A DNA stretch of 64,000 nt from PVC group bacterium (lineage in GTDB: Bacteria; Omnitrophota; Gorgyraeia; B26-G9), in assembly GCA_024231215.1 (NCBI GenBank), contig JAAEQR010000099.1:114401-178400 (forward strand), written 5' to 3'. A model generated the notes under the pieces. That model had not been told where the DNA came from, did no database searches, and saw only the letters and a program-made list of their open reading frames with translations. Within the stretch, counting starts at the first letter, position 1. Each line of letters starts with the position of its first letter. Made by a program: the position numbers and the translations under genes. This document shows, one piece after another, positions 63,801 to 64,000 of the stretch.

Positions 63801-64000
63801 GGAGCTGGAGATTGGATTATATTTAATGATATTACCGATGGCACCGAAGACTTTCATTTACAGGATGTACCTGCAGAAAACGATGCCTTAGATGCCGGAG
63901 CAGATGTTTCTAGTATTAGTGATGATATTGATCAAGATGTTCGTCCTCAGAATCTAATTAATGATATTGGTGCGGATGAAGTTGTTAATCAAACGCCGAC
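33843..64000 (+). CDS. Giant multi-domain exported repeat protein, 3' end beyond the window
   Basis: The frame from the ATG at 33843 stays open to the last base: over 10,050 codons, and the last readable codons still encode a module end (DIGADEVVNQTP). I read it in frame through the region and found no stop. The N terminus has a basic stretch and a hydrophobic helix at about 17-38 (signal or anchor). The rest is almost entirely beta-rich modules: beta-helices, LamG-like, Swm/Big-like, DNRLRE-like, VCBS/UnbV, NHL and fibronectin-like units, plus a glycine-rich block; the larger ones are listed separately. Composition is rich in Asp, Gly, Thr, Asn and Tyr and poor in Lys, as in exported adhesins. 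No strong Shine-Dalgarno precedes the ATG. Giant genes of this kind are known in Omnitrophota. Adhesion or glycan binding is inferred. Confidence 0.93.
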   Translation, partial: METLLKKLNKLGRVKISLIISGALILLVAFSFLISRFLFGQTEVIRIIRAGRTISTISRTSNEVTVTLTSAYPNNNLKLGQTIVVAGVTDSAFDGTFTITEVTSQTVFKHDQTGTDTSSSSGTAGGHYTTLSAWEAARQRDLVSAGEYEVVECYDDWAGGLDDSVTISNVWTTNSTHYVKITVPEYERHTGVAESGFFMKPTSGTRVVELDSDYTIVEWLDVDGTNQSSDTMIIGITANNSADYCTIRNCIVRNSAADGIYAVSQAQVGAEVYNNIVYGCTSEGIVGSGTADEHVYWYNNTVYGCNEGIEGRDGTYHHASNNLAYDNTTSDFPVVSTGFASDSNYNFSKDDSAPGSNSIHGDTDGKYPKFVSTASGLEDFHLRSSSDAIDVGDDLSGTLSDDIDGETRPQGEDWDIGADDTHSSAHITVVSAGNFELVYNANYYPDGAGGGIFNWYDLANDASKAYDLSCHGSGMSTLQRHHFYEGEYYRSCYSPDAKLVLFEKTPTRTVIHYDGSYGSDSGTPVPTVAKFDVTSTVYPKGAIYNNWDCWFGGTLTADSTEQIRLALHGDGTWTPAEQDTTATSDWLGAYSNSTNYKADPSISLANDWIGASSQAQSSSAGVYWLHGWVKTQESFANGDKYALPDTMVRVMPTTLNTATGSDPYCEDYRNPSAVDFYVGAAITGDDRYYDIPADNSPGLYFDGTNDYVTFGDIDAIDGATALTVSMWVKTEDLFSDGTLMAKDAWGANAQLLFWRDFDGSESSRDNTFTILVSDGSDDARIEGATNACNDNEWHHVAFTFTAGNASGLRLYVDGIEDANSPGNTTSLSALKSTTNSLRTGTNLAAGAMLNGRIDEIRIWSDVRSQSEIQDYMYKELTGNEANLLAYWKLNENTGQTAVDSAGNHNGQLGATTGSDTTDPFWTEGYMGDGYNEEEGTYLINCGGTYTTGTPQAVFDIAGWLYERYNPVFKLRHFTSFTEPSYYIEGSLKTNNTDYNADLVPFSNALFAKEITWYSGLDSSSAVTTPDIGSAGTVNGTAEFVAGKYGNGLLCNATGENITIPFSSNIEFSAGALQFWYNPNYDHDDNVEYHILQSDAPGDEWFILYKGDGTESPNSANSLSFIIEDDVTWDNRKGVYVDSTGYSWDAGDWVHIKITWDESRNDDDLRIFIDGEEPAHGHFTNGNDFSSSALDNITTLTVGTDKANDGVIDELIIYNSADAPEQIALAGDTSCTAENLASSTRDYELPFTAIDGSSRGEYLFLGSHTKFFGVNFDLATAGSGSEMTLGWLYWNGDNWAGLTVSETVSGVDDLTASGAIYWTDDDVTDWQKYSVDGSPSLYYIGVVLSSGSYTTYPVENLIKTDLMVIQDLTTTFDDEHTISINYNDTTPPTIVDATLYDTDEDGYIDEILVEFSEDMDDWSMTTSAAGQFTWGGVACVDANGMLGTTIKNPDDPKVINDEYVTLFTDETVLGTGLDNEVEYTSGSNRFEDVWNNDTVTDTRNTEIDEAAPVLIGMYAADVGGTAGVLNETGDRLDLIFSEGLSSLPSAAQLESALTFGGTATDGDNIPTIGTDGVFELITTNFPDDTIKIVFGTSGNGWTANGDTLDGAFTVKVTDGTNITDDAANQGVTLLAEATYYFNGYNSGTAWTTDPEDMVDGSTGSFARTVIVDSQHLNSNTCTGTDLGSITKVEVRDYGYTSGSYNIFAPYFSGSTRGDDYQLDNAQASTWCDWVDITNDSQAPGSWDWSDIQNLDCYMDTDAASQHTCYKVDLRATYENAAVVEDISTTTTEFVCTIKETGGDYASLSAWESAVNCSLSSGATRVFSLSGTTGAPEDDDGESITFTSGGTGTLVHCNLAHNKVLVKNCSGTINSTDSVTTTNGTFTISDTGQGAIAVAKIDGEWKNPDTANVAISGWATDADHYIKIYTTMTARHFGRWSPAAYRLSMDNSIGQAISISEQYVKIEGIQVEMDSDNGGDVCIYLSNNVTGVEISQCILRQPSGATDHKGIHGYGTIKIWNNIIYDFGVGIEQMDGTAYIYNNTVYTGTSLGIDQSGSGVIVAKNNLVQGLTGTNFSGTFDGTSTNNLSEDATAPAYGTYYRSVAVDFIDEPNDDFHLSYSDTDAMNQGADLAADTYLPSVRDVDSDARWIGLSAWDIGADEYRATSSAVLQEGLYSYAGCEDTYISFDNQGTNYGSSDFIQYEYPFDSMNWNEVGLIKFDVSGIPSNATIRSSILELYWYGPATDGNTGYMCAYRVFKPWVEDEATYDDWSSSNAWTDDSCDSASDSGTDNTGNGTGFDRMYSFEDSYYLPAWAGTGKWADLDITNLTQKWVNTSINNNGIALHRTKSTTDTTYQVRMYSSEYTTQADRPKLTVGYLPPTQFVVTVAESGGNFDNLSDALTTAPCDLTATSTKAFYFAGTAGTVSINDTVTGADSGATATVKGITATQILLASISGVFQPGEQVYETQDTNYVNIADAGNNVIYTVQIAGAWSSPDTDAVTIDGWTTSGANYIHIFTNSSARHDGKWNTSAYRLEVSGANAISAVDEYILVQGLQISVDGTYTGYNVGWDTLGTAEHFISHCIVKGAGASSTGEGIYFDENMTATIVNNIVYDFSGSGGSGIVAVNNQYSLLSNTVYNCDTGISLTSNAGNYLVNNLVNGGATCYTPTTTSSMTGYNISEDATSPNATFRSKAAIFVDETGSPRDLHLDQTDTEAKGAGYDMTASFSDDIDGQARHITWSVGADQYYGGTEFISTINWAGQDYDTLALWENAMDEADDLADGTVVVCDWDNQVTGAIADNTAVTWDTGNSTGTLIHMTATQALIDVAAGVLDDNDTVTDSTNSFDVNGLPDGAIITAECYDDDGDIGGYVELDGLTTDSEHCWKITAASGEKHTGVTDTGVKLTGTTSGEPTIYIRDNDAIIQDLEIISTVNDNALQQYTVAGDVRVSNCLIHDCLKAWDDTYTFSGTLKMWNCLIWDTADVNKASIELRGGIGYLYNVTVVSSAERGVRATAGGVLTAKNCYVGDSTSNDYLGLTTMTNCASSDTTGSAGLQSLTNYTNYFADYATRNLHLKSGSAFIDAGTDLTSDTNLVVSDDVEGTNRPQNVVFDIGADEYIYVAAYTNYTATAGIGNTGDAYAIAWEDYDNDGYLDLWVGGNGQLYNNDGDGTFTASGQCPTGSDGGNWVDAYNRGYMDLFAAAEGYFYDNDKDATFTERASAANLIGSNLGTAAALDYDNDGYIDLFFANGNVPPGNEIRSNDGDGTFTTKDGDIIGLGTGQNNGEMCVVADMNNDGYIDILYNASDAVRLYFNDGDGTFTENAAGVGISANWNSNQPYYAPVIGDYDNDGWMDLFLGHPDTIESRLYKNDGDGTFTRQTAAAPDASLGHARGAAWGDCDNDGDLDLLVGVDVGNNRLFRNDGSSTFTDISSSLGIQNGTGATKSVAFADYDNDGDLDIYYSNDLEANVLYLNDINNNDYLKVKVIGEGSGYSPRDGIGTRVELWNSDESTLLAIREVSGGEGYGNSPQKIQHFGLANSWGGGGATYVVKAKFTSGTVVTRTGVVPTSESLTIGGATLTQTIQIREVGKPVYYSVGTDSSNLMAGGGVTISIASGLATIVGSAQPDNVGVGDKVTYDSSSKTAYISARVDSTHYYLVTATGDLAADQSSTTLDAINRTFNSLSAALPAGAGGAKTLLGTSDLASGSYVLNIPCYGDASADTTAIDVDGWTTGEQYYIRIYTPTLDSEVGASQRHLGEWDDAKYRLTVTSLYHYNWALTINSDYVKVDGLQISATPDTDMNAVGCINAYSYSEISNNIAKYIENGTGHTPHCIYLPGIPGGTWVKVWNNICYDATYGTASSGFGIGYGSSGNSIDIYAYNNTIYNCYYGIEGHYNANSFTIKNNICNGNDTDYYFYGGSFDNTANNVSEDSTSPDGASYYAAVIFEDENGIPPDFHLGPSDTGAKDKGTDLSLDANLAISNDIDGETRPDSPQVWDIGADEIEISYLDQVHYRWARDNGTEVALDTGTGADGAAIISSGKNINTDVIGAARSTNADGVLTTVDADPTGTSLTVGDTTGFAIDDEILLVNLQGSSSNNSDVGNYEFLTISSVPDGTTLNLSSTIQNSYNSGNYASQKIIVQRVPQWTNVTIQKGGLLTTNDWNGTSGGIIVFKATGTVSISDEGGAAIEARGLGYRGGSGGTNAPTGGQNGESYDGFNGAGGNGGAAGTLGGGAGRNNNNSSGTTGTRGGGGGGGAENEAGTTEAGGGGGGAGYGGGGGGGGGSADGGGDSGNGGTGGDTDVVAGGGGGSSCNANGGAGGAAGSAGSDGTGDAPVGPGGAAGIGATTGKGGGASTSDSDNGGAGGGGGGLYGSADLSKIYLGSGGGGGGGSEEAYESAKSGGDGGGIVFIIADTVVVNGMLRVEGESGAGVGWPTNPKGGSGSGSGGSIKIFADTFTNNGTVSSVGGNALNAGTTTGDGPGGGGGGGGGVGRIRIEADSITQGTMSPTPSTAGMPQSSGSGIWAAAEDTKLVGLGRESIRRLRFEVSNEGQLTSGNYTYQLEVAETNDGPSGSYSAVPTDTSGDWQIVDSAYITDGNSTTNVAGGLTDEGINFISGEFKDTGNTTGNISLAADDFTEIEYAVEATTNSTLGGDYCFRLYDTTGTQVLDAYTVYGQVSVSSDVTAPTIVDATVYDTDADGYIDEILIAFDESIDDVTIFNADASQFTFGGTACVGVDSTTDSVNGSTSNNPSDPDVAYDAYITIFTDDSTVFGTGTSEVTFTTAADKFEDMHGNDLATTSTITELDKAGPVIVDVYMYDAGPTSGVCNDPGDILDLVFSETLSALPSAANLDAAIRVDGVNGDDIPTNGTDGTYALATTTFTNDTVVIIFGTTGNGWVANADAITLGEALDVIDGTNITDGSSNTANTTAAAQSAAAAVVKLVFSTQPSSIATADVVFGQQPTVQIQDGYGNVLIGDTTTNITIERGSKGTDSLQGAPLTIQASSGAVTFAGLYYSTEETINLRAYDSSHAASVTETSDSDFVGTFTTTALSGTGNAAKVVLDTEGTVDFGDGWMMMPTFNTPTCVAVDAANNKLYIADSSYHRIVRMDSGSGGTTFGANFETFGDYGSGANQFEWPRRVALDATNNKLYVTDTNNDRIVRFDASSFDGTNWETYGSTGSGSGQFEDPFGIAIDIPGNDIYVADSVNDRICRFDLDTFDGTNWTAYGSVGTGAGEFDAPRGINLDISNDKLYVADENNNRVVRFDASSFNGTNWEDFGTVGTGANQFTLPKEVVPDTTNNKVYVFDYDNNRIARFNLDSFDGTGWQTMGSLGYGTGEFNGAQGIGLDVSNNKIYTADGYNYRIERFDLDTFNGTGWETFGMCQIDWTHDLALDLTANKLYVADTGNHRVVRLDSGGGSTVFGANFEIYGSAGTGVGTFDDPWGIAVDTVGNKVYVVDSDNDRMVRFDMDTFDGTNWEEFGTYGTGIGDFNYPMGAVVDNDGNKLYITDQGNRRIVRINLDTFNTIGWESFGSSGSGTGQFNSPRGIAIDKAGNKIYIGDRNNNRLVRFNLNTFDATGWVAVGGFSQPNYVELDLGNSKIYTVEGNAHRVARCGLSPFDGADRETSWAGGSGRSIGKLNWARGLAMDPVGQKVYVSDTVNDRIVQIDTGLGSNTLYQSPGTYESTTIDLSSSQDLNRLSWNIATQPGMTAATVRVAAKNSDSGWLASDYLDLENPTGNSGDIPSSLDSNRYVRYKVTLSANAVTTTPSIEDITLEYVSSGTIFPSVLSTDIIFNKIPTAPETPLCEGLETPVSDMDNPTPRFSAIYDDPDTADTAEYYEIDVDTASGFDGTSMWATGKTALGSSLNEGTRMPEAFYAGTSLSASTTYYWRIRFWDNVDAQGAWSSTQEVTTSSEIVPNVYYSCGTNAANFMKDAPNVTITNGIAVFSEAQEDYVGVGDQLVSGGNTYYISGRTSNTTYAVTTAKGARPGNLGTTAVTSLQRTFTNLTDMEDDSDDGGYVGDNDLRSGGANLVVNWALYNDGDFTAGNGGSSYFLDVDTWKYTSQVDETHYIRLFVPRESYEVGTSQRHTGIAGTGVVFKPSTTTTNYTFINADSCYLRIEGIEIDGSNVTTSNSFLGIYGWAYTYIDDCIIHDLHNDGASATQGISFASSNSKSGVFNSLIYDISNANASSLYMYGINGCPQAFNVTIFDIRGSTQSGANGGVYGIEGGSVKNVYVGKIVNAQPYDEKCFDGSSQQNCISSDDTAAGADSVTNQTDYDNYFYDAGQATTDLHLRSSSYKLWGAYGTDLSGHASVPITVDMEGDLRDSSFPDIGADEVTNEVPDSPEVPHCEGAVNPTNVTDLTPEFSAIADDNEGDVCDYYEIEVDTVATFDGTSMWDTGKTAIAGGDLSEGVRMADVSYAGTALSQNGTTYYWRIRFWDSASTGTGLAGMWSDAQSFMMFNSSNTFPNSPQTPYCEGATNPASVTDITPDFSAIYDDDNTSDTAEYYEIEVDTAVTFDGTNMWSTGKVALSSSLAENTRMSDATYAGTTLARDGTTYYWRICFWDNYDAQGDWTAAQQFTMTSTANTAPNAPQTPYCEGSGTPVTGVTNLTPDFSAIYDDDNTSDTAEYYEIEVDTTATFDGERMWDTGKTTLGSSLAENTRMTDVSYAGTSLSEDRITYYWRVRFWDDPDDQGAWSATQQFTMNGPTQVFYSVGTSTADLKRCASVTLSGGTATFSAPQPNNVGVGDEVIAGGNTYYISGRTSSTVYTFTTAIGGVPGDIGSTPVSSIKRVFNTLEDVEDDSDDPAYLNDSDLTASGADVQLNWALYDDGDFTDVYEITEGAFPNLKRTAIKIAGYTTDATHYIRMFAPDSLSEVGSSQRHNGAEGSGVVIKPTISSDGDVAIIIRSDDNYLHIEGIELDGTNITNALHVYGIYQGANLRIDKVMIHDLTNSVQASYSGYIYGIYTSSDDLQITNSAIYDLENLDTNYVAAGGIYSSGATGGYINNVTVYDVVTSVGTSTSFGIYNGGSSLLTVKNSYVGAISSTAGPEYCFYGVTIQEANVSSDSTAAGSNSQTGKTDYSSYFEASGPTPTDLHLQDDSSMLWGSFGADLGGEANAPVIDDMDGTVRDGTKPDVGADEYSVNNAPNIPQTPYCEGATNPTGVVDLTPRFSAIYDDDDTFDRAFQYEIEVDTASGFDGTRMWDTGQTALGGFLSEGARLSDVSYAGTALSTAGTTYYWRIRFWDDDGAQGSWSATQQFTMSSSANSAPNAPQTPYCEGQATPVAGVTDITPEFSAIYDDDDTAYDRALYYEIEVDTASGFDGTRMWDTDKTALSFLQEGERIADVSYAGSALDTDDTVYYWRIRFWDESDAQGAWSATQQFTMTNTAPSAPQVPYCEGKTTPATAITDTTPEFSANYDDINTPDTAEYYEIEVDTAIGFDGTRMWDTDKTALGSSLAENSRMPEVSYAGTALVQDGSTYYWRIRFWDDYDSTGDWSATQQFTMFTVETPVYYSVGTDTGNLDNGGNVEITSGVATFTIAPDSNVGLGDQLIAGGNTYYISGRTDTTHYDVITATGTTPDNLGNTAVTSVKRTFNTLADMVANSDEAGYLGDADLTATGADVQLNWVLYKDGNFTNANSPTLDITGYTTDETHFIRIFVPHESTEVELSQRHTGTQGTGVVIKPTASGVNTHYVINVNEEYVRIEGIEIDGSDLSLPATVTNLSAIYIPTDLHDTDTAILIDKCIIHDFSVGSSAFTYPDAIHIREGNVNISNTIIYDIALTAATSGYPAGIKFSGWPDVINLYNNTVYNISSSVLDARGIMYDADTTMTVKNCYVGNVSPGNYCYDSNITPTYSVSSDATATGTGCQINKTDYSTYFVDSGAETTDLHLQDPSFSLWGSNGADLDNDGNFQVDKDVDGQDRDSSTPDISADEYMDVIDPTIVDATLYDTNDNGYIDEILIEFSENMDDTSISSAEAPQFAFDGTGCFQIDSTTDSATGIASNNPDDPDVANDEFITVFINDGLIFGTGPRDVVFTAAADTYEDFGANDTATDSSITEVDEAEPVLVKVYVSDAGGIAGVLNEEWDVLGLIFSETLSAMPNESELEAALTFGGTATDGDNIPTIGSDGTFALRTTTFTDDTVRIIFGTVGNGWVANTDNLTGAFTVKVDVGTNITDGSSNTANTTTSAETASYVMMELEMRLHVGYNRIAAAFFGVSGSQDNWVVQCGAIDLSNIRIGDCLNDNSDVKWRITALNDDANTITVDYKLPSGFIWETDTVGPDWLSAGSGWVGAWYNSLSSWEADRDGDITVYGRYTIEIAECYNDWPSGLDDKFTINGWTTDTTNYVKICTPVSERHHGTASTGFKITPTTNGTIIYLSNVGLDLFIDGIIFETLHGGLSNVRAIFAEWQWLDNVEISNCIMHPSVAPGSSAGNPGGIWMAATGGTFNIYNNIIYDYQRGGATVEGIGIYLSGHGGTGRVMDAYVYNNTVINNKEIGIYASSDGTTTILKNNICQLNGTDYSGTFDSVSTHNISGDATAPATGIYYISKTPKFYDYSGADFHLANKDVVAQNMGADLSADNYLPISTDIDNMDRDDGIWDIGADEYSDLITVVFQEGLEGYTGCEDTRLRESTPTTNNGDWTTAFAKWAGAGWNNTILIRWDISSIPNSAVISSAKMELTLSADVNADYKRMYLYDCLRNWGEMSATFNTYDGTNSWQTAGARGASDTDGTSGTSTGAIETMYISTSDKAGQIKSFSSGTAAIIKSVQDALSGDDLNWVLHQKQNDDANFQINTSEATTEANRPKLTISYQRVPTPTEFVVTVAESGGDYTSVEDALNPSGCDLTAATTKVFSHNRIWGSLSINDTVTGETSGATATIKGITDAQILLTGISGTFLRREQVYETLDTNYVDLSNCGNTPIFTVKIDGTWTAVDSTAYTMAGWITGVNNYIRIYTTDAARHNGKWDTSKHIMKRSNNADATLTITEDYVILEGLQIATGDAGGGGTWTDAIEINTLTENDNLVIIDSCILKRGTTLANNGLLVNPNDSYVNLKVYNTIVEGFIDAIGISAGGMAAIDTHTIEIYNCTVSGCDKGIYAGWGADVTVKNCAVFNNNNDFDGAYFSVIDYCASDDGNGTNEIDWTSEATDWNANFVDYSNDDVHIKDVGADIFEAGTPDPGSGLFSDDIDGDSRPQNTNWDIGADEKAVTHVYYSVGTDSGDLKLGTSPTLTIASGAAEISYAQADNVGVGDKVTYNTSSVAYISGRTDPTHYNLITATGTVPTDEGSAVSLDSITRTFNALDDAVDVADGTPHSGDTNHLSTTDLVAGNYVLNIACYGDGADTAGAWVNGWTTGVNNYIRIYTPVAATEVGTSQRHAGKWDVNAYRLEITSSDAIYAGCENVRIDGLQIAIAPSANHVQCIATGYSNVYVSNCILRKTNDQAGDNIGGIHVTDYTTQVTISGIKIWNNIIYDFDETDNYAIRSADDGYAGATTAYMYNNTMYNCNVGIKHDPGNDSITYAFNNISQSCSDGFHGNSYYDSSSDYNVSDVSGDAPNDIFSGGYAAVSLVDATGSPRDLHVKSIDAAAKDQGKDLSNDTYLPISDDIDGQTRPIGSAWDIGADETEAKQIYYSVGTDATDLKQGASPTLTISSGVATISDAQAANVGAGDMVTYNTSSIAYIAGRTDSTHYSLITAAGDIPPDEGSAVSLDSITRAFNTLDDALDLEDGAGANAADVDHLNAVDLVIGNYVLNIPCYADAAVDANPARILGWTTGENNYIKVYTPTLTSEVGISQRHDGTAGTGYVIDPSVLGHAIDVDENYTVLEGLEMTGWLTNDTQNSNEGVSVGADNITIDSCIIHDDDNQHSSDNSNADAIQLNGITNGGTVNIYNNIIYDIGRSAIGFQVSTKVITANIYNNTMRNTGRDGTDADGQAGIYADVCPLGCTFNMVNNISVEADTSSGGQCFRVRTGVNGTMSHNISSDTSAPGTTGSLINRTITESSTPGAGDWIIFNDITDGTEDFHLQDVPAENDALDAGADVSSISDDIDQDVRPQNLINDIGADEVVNQTP
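33966..35107 (+). other. First right-handed beta-helix module of the giant protein
   Basis: Residues about 42-422. After a short beta domain comes YTTLSAWEAARQ and ECYDDWAGGLDD, then parallel beta-helix rungs with the recurring NNIVYGC and NNTVYGC pattern, closing on DIGADD. A close relative of this lead (SSWEADRDGD, ECYNDWPSGLDD) returns at 58690-59620. Confidence 0.75.
35925..37490 (+). other. Two LamG/concanavalin-like domains in the giant protein
   Basis: The first (35925-36470) has LYFDGTNDYVTFGDID, VSMWVKTED, WHHVAFTFTAG, LRLYVDGIED and GRIDEIRIWSDVRS, the standard LamG3 order. The second (about 36860-37480) has GKYGNGLLCNATG, ALQFWYNP, WVHIKITWDES and DGVIDELIIYNS. Such domains often bind carbohydrates. 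Confidence 0.85.
38010..38760 (+). repeat. Swm/Big-like module, copy 1 of 3
   Basis: Begins VDATLYDTDEDGYIDEILVEF, a calcium-loop-like Asp-rich start, and continues through FSEGLSSLPSAAQLESAL to GNGWTANGDTLDG. Copies 2 and 3 begin at 47871 and 57633 and align over about 245 residues. Confidence 0.75.
40332..41250 (+). repeat. DNRLRE-like domain plus VAESGG module, copy 1 of 2
   Basis: A DNRLRE-like domain (LQEGLYSYAGCEDTYISF, GLIKFDVSGIPSNATI, RPKLTVGY) is followed by VVTVAESGG and SINDTVTGADSGATATVKGI. The same pair in the same order is at 59641-60530. Confidence 0.8.
43190..44560 (+). other. Seven VCBS/FG-GAP blades with a UnbV/ASPIC-like tail
   Basis: Calcium-binding DxDNDGxxD loops occur six times (DYDNDGYLDLWVGG, DYDNDGYIDLFFAN, DMNNDGYIDILYN, DYDNDGWMDLFLG, DCDNDGDLDLLVG, DYDNDGDLDIYYS), with a seventh degenerate blade (AYNRGYMDLFAA) in second place, so a full seven-bladed propeller is expected. 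The tail GIGTRVELWNSDE resembles the UnbV/ASPIC domain. Confidence 0.85.
44580..45815 (+). repeat. YYSVGT plus beta-helix module, copy 1 of 6
   Basis: Starts VYYSVGTDSSNL, passes NVGVGDKVTY, a YISAR segment and LTSASQRHLG-like lead sequence, then beta-helix rungs and DIGADE. Further copies begin near 51553, 53936, 56336, 61423 and 62679. Confidence 0.8.
46390..47290 (+). repeat. Glycine-rich block of the giant protein
   Basis: Dense runs of Gly (up to nine in a row) with Ala, Ser, Asn and Asp over about 300 residues, encoded by GGC/GGT/GGA strings. It looks like a flexible linker or polyglycine-type helix bundle. The flanking parts (VTIQKGGLLTTNDWNG, IRIEADSITQG) are beta-rich. Confidence 0.85.
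47871..48625 (+). repeat. Swm/Big-like module, copy 2 of 3
   Basis: Begins VDATVYDTDADGYIDEILIAF and has FSETLSALPSAANLDAAI and TGNGWVANADAI. An Ig-like unit (VFGQQPTVQIQDGYGN) follows at 48640-48990. Confidence 0.75.
49021..50810 (+). repeat. Twelve NHL repeats, probably two six-bladed propellers
   Basis: The NHL signature (N/D)K(L/V/I)Y(V/I)xDxxNxRIVRFD appears twelve times at about 150-base spacing, for example NKLYVTDTNNDRIVRFD, NKVYVVDSDNDRMVRFD and QKVYVSDTVNDRIVQID. Repeat 11 is degenerate (SKIYTVEGNAHRVAR). Linkers with FDGTNWETYGSTGSG lie between blades. Confidence 0.9.
51190..51546 (+). repeat. Fibronectin-like repeat, single copy (1 of 7)
   Basis: About 118 residues ending in STTYYWRIRFWDN; the core EYYEIDVDTASGFDGTSMW is shared by all seven copies. 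This copy precedes the first super-repeat. Confidence 0.75.
51553..53935 (+). repeat. 2.4-kb super-repeat, copy 1 (YYSVGT + beta-helix + three fibronectin-like units)
   Basis: The YYSCGT lead and beta-helix (51553-52815, ending PDIGADE) are followed by three fibronectin-like units at about 52830-53930 whose TYYWRI motifs lie at 53092, 53469 and 53837. The next copy starts at 53936, giving a period near 2.39 kb. Confidence 0.8.
53936..56335 (+). repeat. 2.4-kb super-repeat, copy 2
   Basis: Same order as copy 1: a FYSVGT lead and beta-helix to PDVGADE (53936-55225), then three fibronectin-like units with TYYWRI-type motifs at 55509, 55878 and 56239. A third YYSVGT-helix unit follows at 56336-57610 without fibronectin units. 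Confidence 0.8.
57633..58375 (+). repeat. Swm/Big-like module, copy 3 of 3
   Basis: Begins VDATLYDTNDNGYIDEILIEF; the TFGGTATDGDNIPTIG segment is identical or nearly so to copy 1. Confidence 0.75.
59641..60530 (+). repeat. DNRLRE-like domain plus VAESGG module, copy 2 of 2
   Basis: FQEGLEGYTGCEDTRLRE, ILIRWDISSIPNSAVI and RPKLTISY are followed by VVTVAESGG and SINDTVTGETSGATATIKGI. It matches 40332-41250 in order and sequence. Confidence 0.8.
61423..63985 (+). repeat. YYSVGT plus beta-helix modules, copies 5 and 6 in tandem
   Basis: Two directly adjacent units, starting at 61423 and 62679 (period 1256 bases), each ending in a DIGADE motif (62641 and 63963). They share long near-identical stretches such as DEGSAVSLDSITR. 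The second ends 15 bases before the window edge. Confidence 0.8.

Overview
The window is moderately AT-rich, has bacterial gene structure with Shine-Dalgarno sites, and is gene-dense on the + strand. It most likely comes from a Gram-negative-type bacterium of the candidate phylum Omnitrophota (OP3) or a close relative. This rests on a combination rather than one marker: an outer-membrane TolC-like protein and a secretin, a complete Bat (aerotolerance-type) operon, type IV pilin-like proteins, a RAYT transposase, a DUF2341 surface protein and an extremely long repeat-built surface protein gene. No rRNA, tRNA or CRISPR array was seen. No gene-free stretch exceeds 300 bases; the longest gaps are 1592-1796 and 30986-31192, and both hold repeat or promoter signals.

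Layout. 1-4716: the C-terminal part of a GH116-type glucosidase, a GT4 glycosyltransferase and a secreted clan GH-A glycosidase on the + strand, with two single pilin-like genes on the - strand. 4729-12099: a drug-efflux-like locus. A good sigma70-type promoter and a 15-bp palindromic operator precede a MarR domain that reads without a stop into a TolC-family protein. An RND pump, an OmpR-type response regulator and a histidine kinase follow with overlapping or touching ends. 12095-22710: three CTTAAT direct repeats at exact 11-bp spacing, then a ten-gene Bat operon (BatD-like, MoxR, DUF58, PpiC foldase, BatD-like, BatA, BatB, TPR/BatC, BatD, BatE). 22742-29981: a promoter, an ExeA-type ATPase, a GspC-like protein, a secretin, two coiled-coil/TPR proteins and a NarL-type two-component pair. 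29982-31192: a RAYT transposase between short related repeats, with a likely solo copy near 1.7 kb. 31193-33829: a DUF2341 surface protein.

33843-64000: one + strand reading frame stays open to the window edge. I followed it in frame from the ATG at 33843 to the last base (over 10,050 codons, no stop seen). It encodes a giant exported protein with an N-terminal signal/anchor. Its modules include about a dozen right-handed beta-helix units closing on an IGADE-like motif, two LamG-like domains, a seven-bladed VCBS/FG-GAP propeller with a UnbV/ASPIC-like tail, twelve NHL repeats, seven fibronectin-like repeats in a 1+3+3 arrangement, two DNRLRE-like domains, three Swm/Big-like modules and a glycine-rich block. 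It has clearly grown by nested duplication: a 2.4-kb super-repeat and a multi-domain block repeated about 19.5 kb apart. Together with the DUF2341 gene 13 bases upstream it looks like a two-gene cell-surface locus. Adhesion or carbohydrate binding is my inference, not something the sequence proves.
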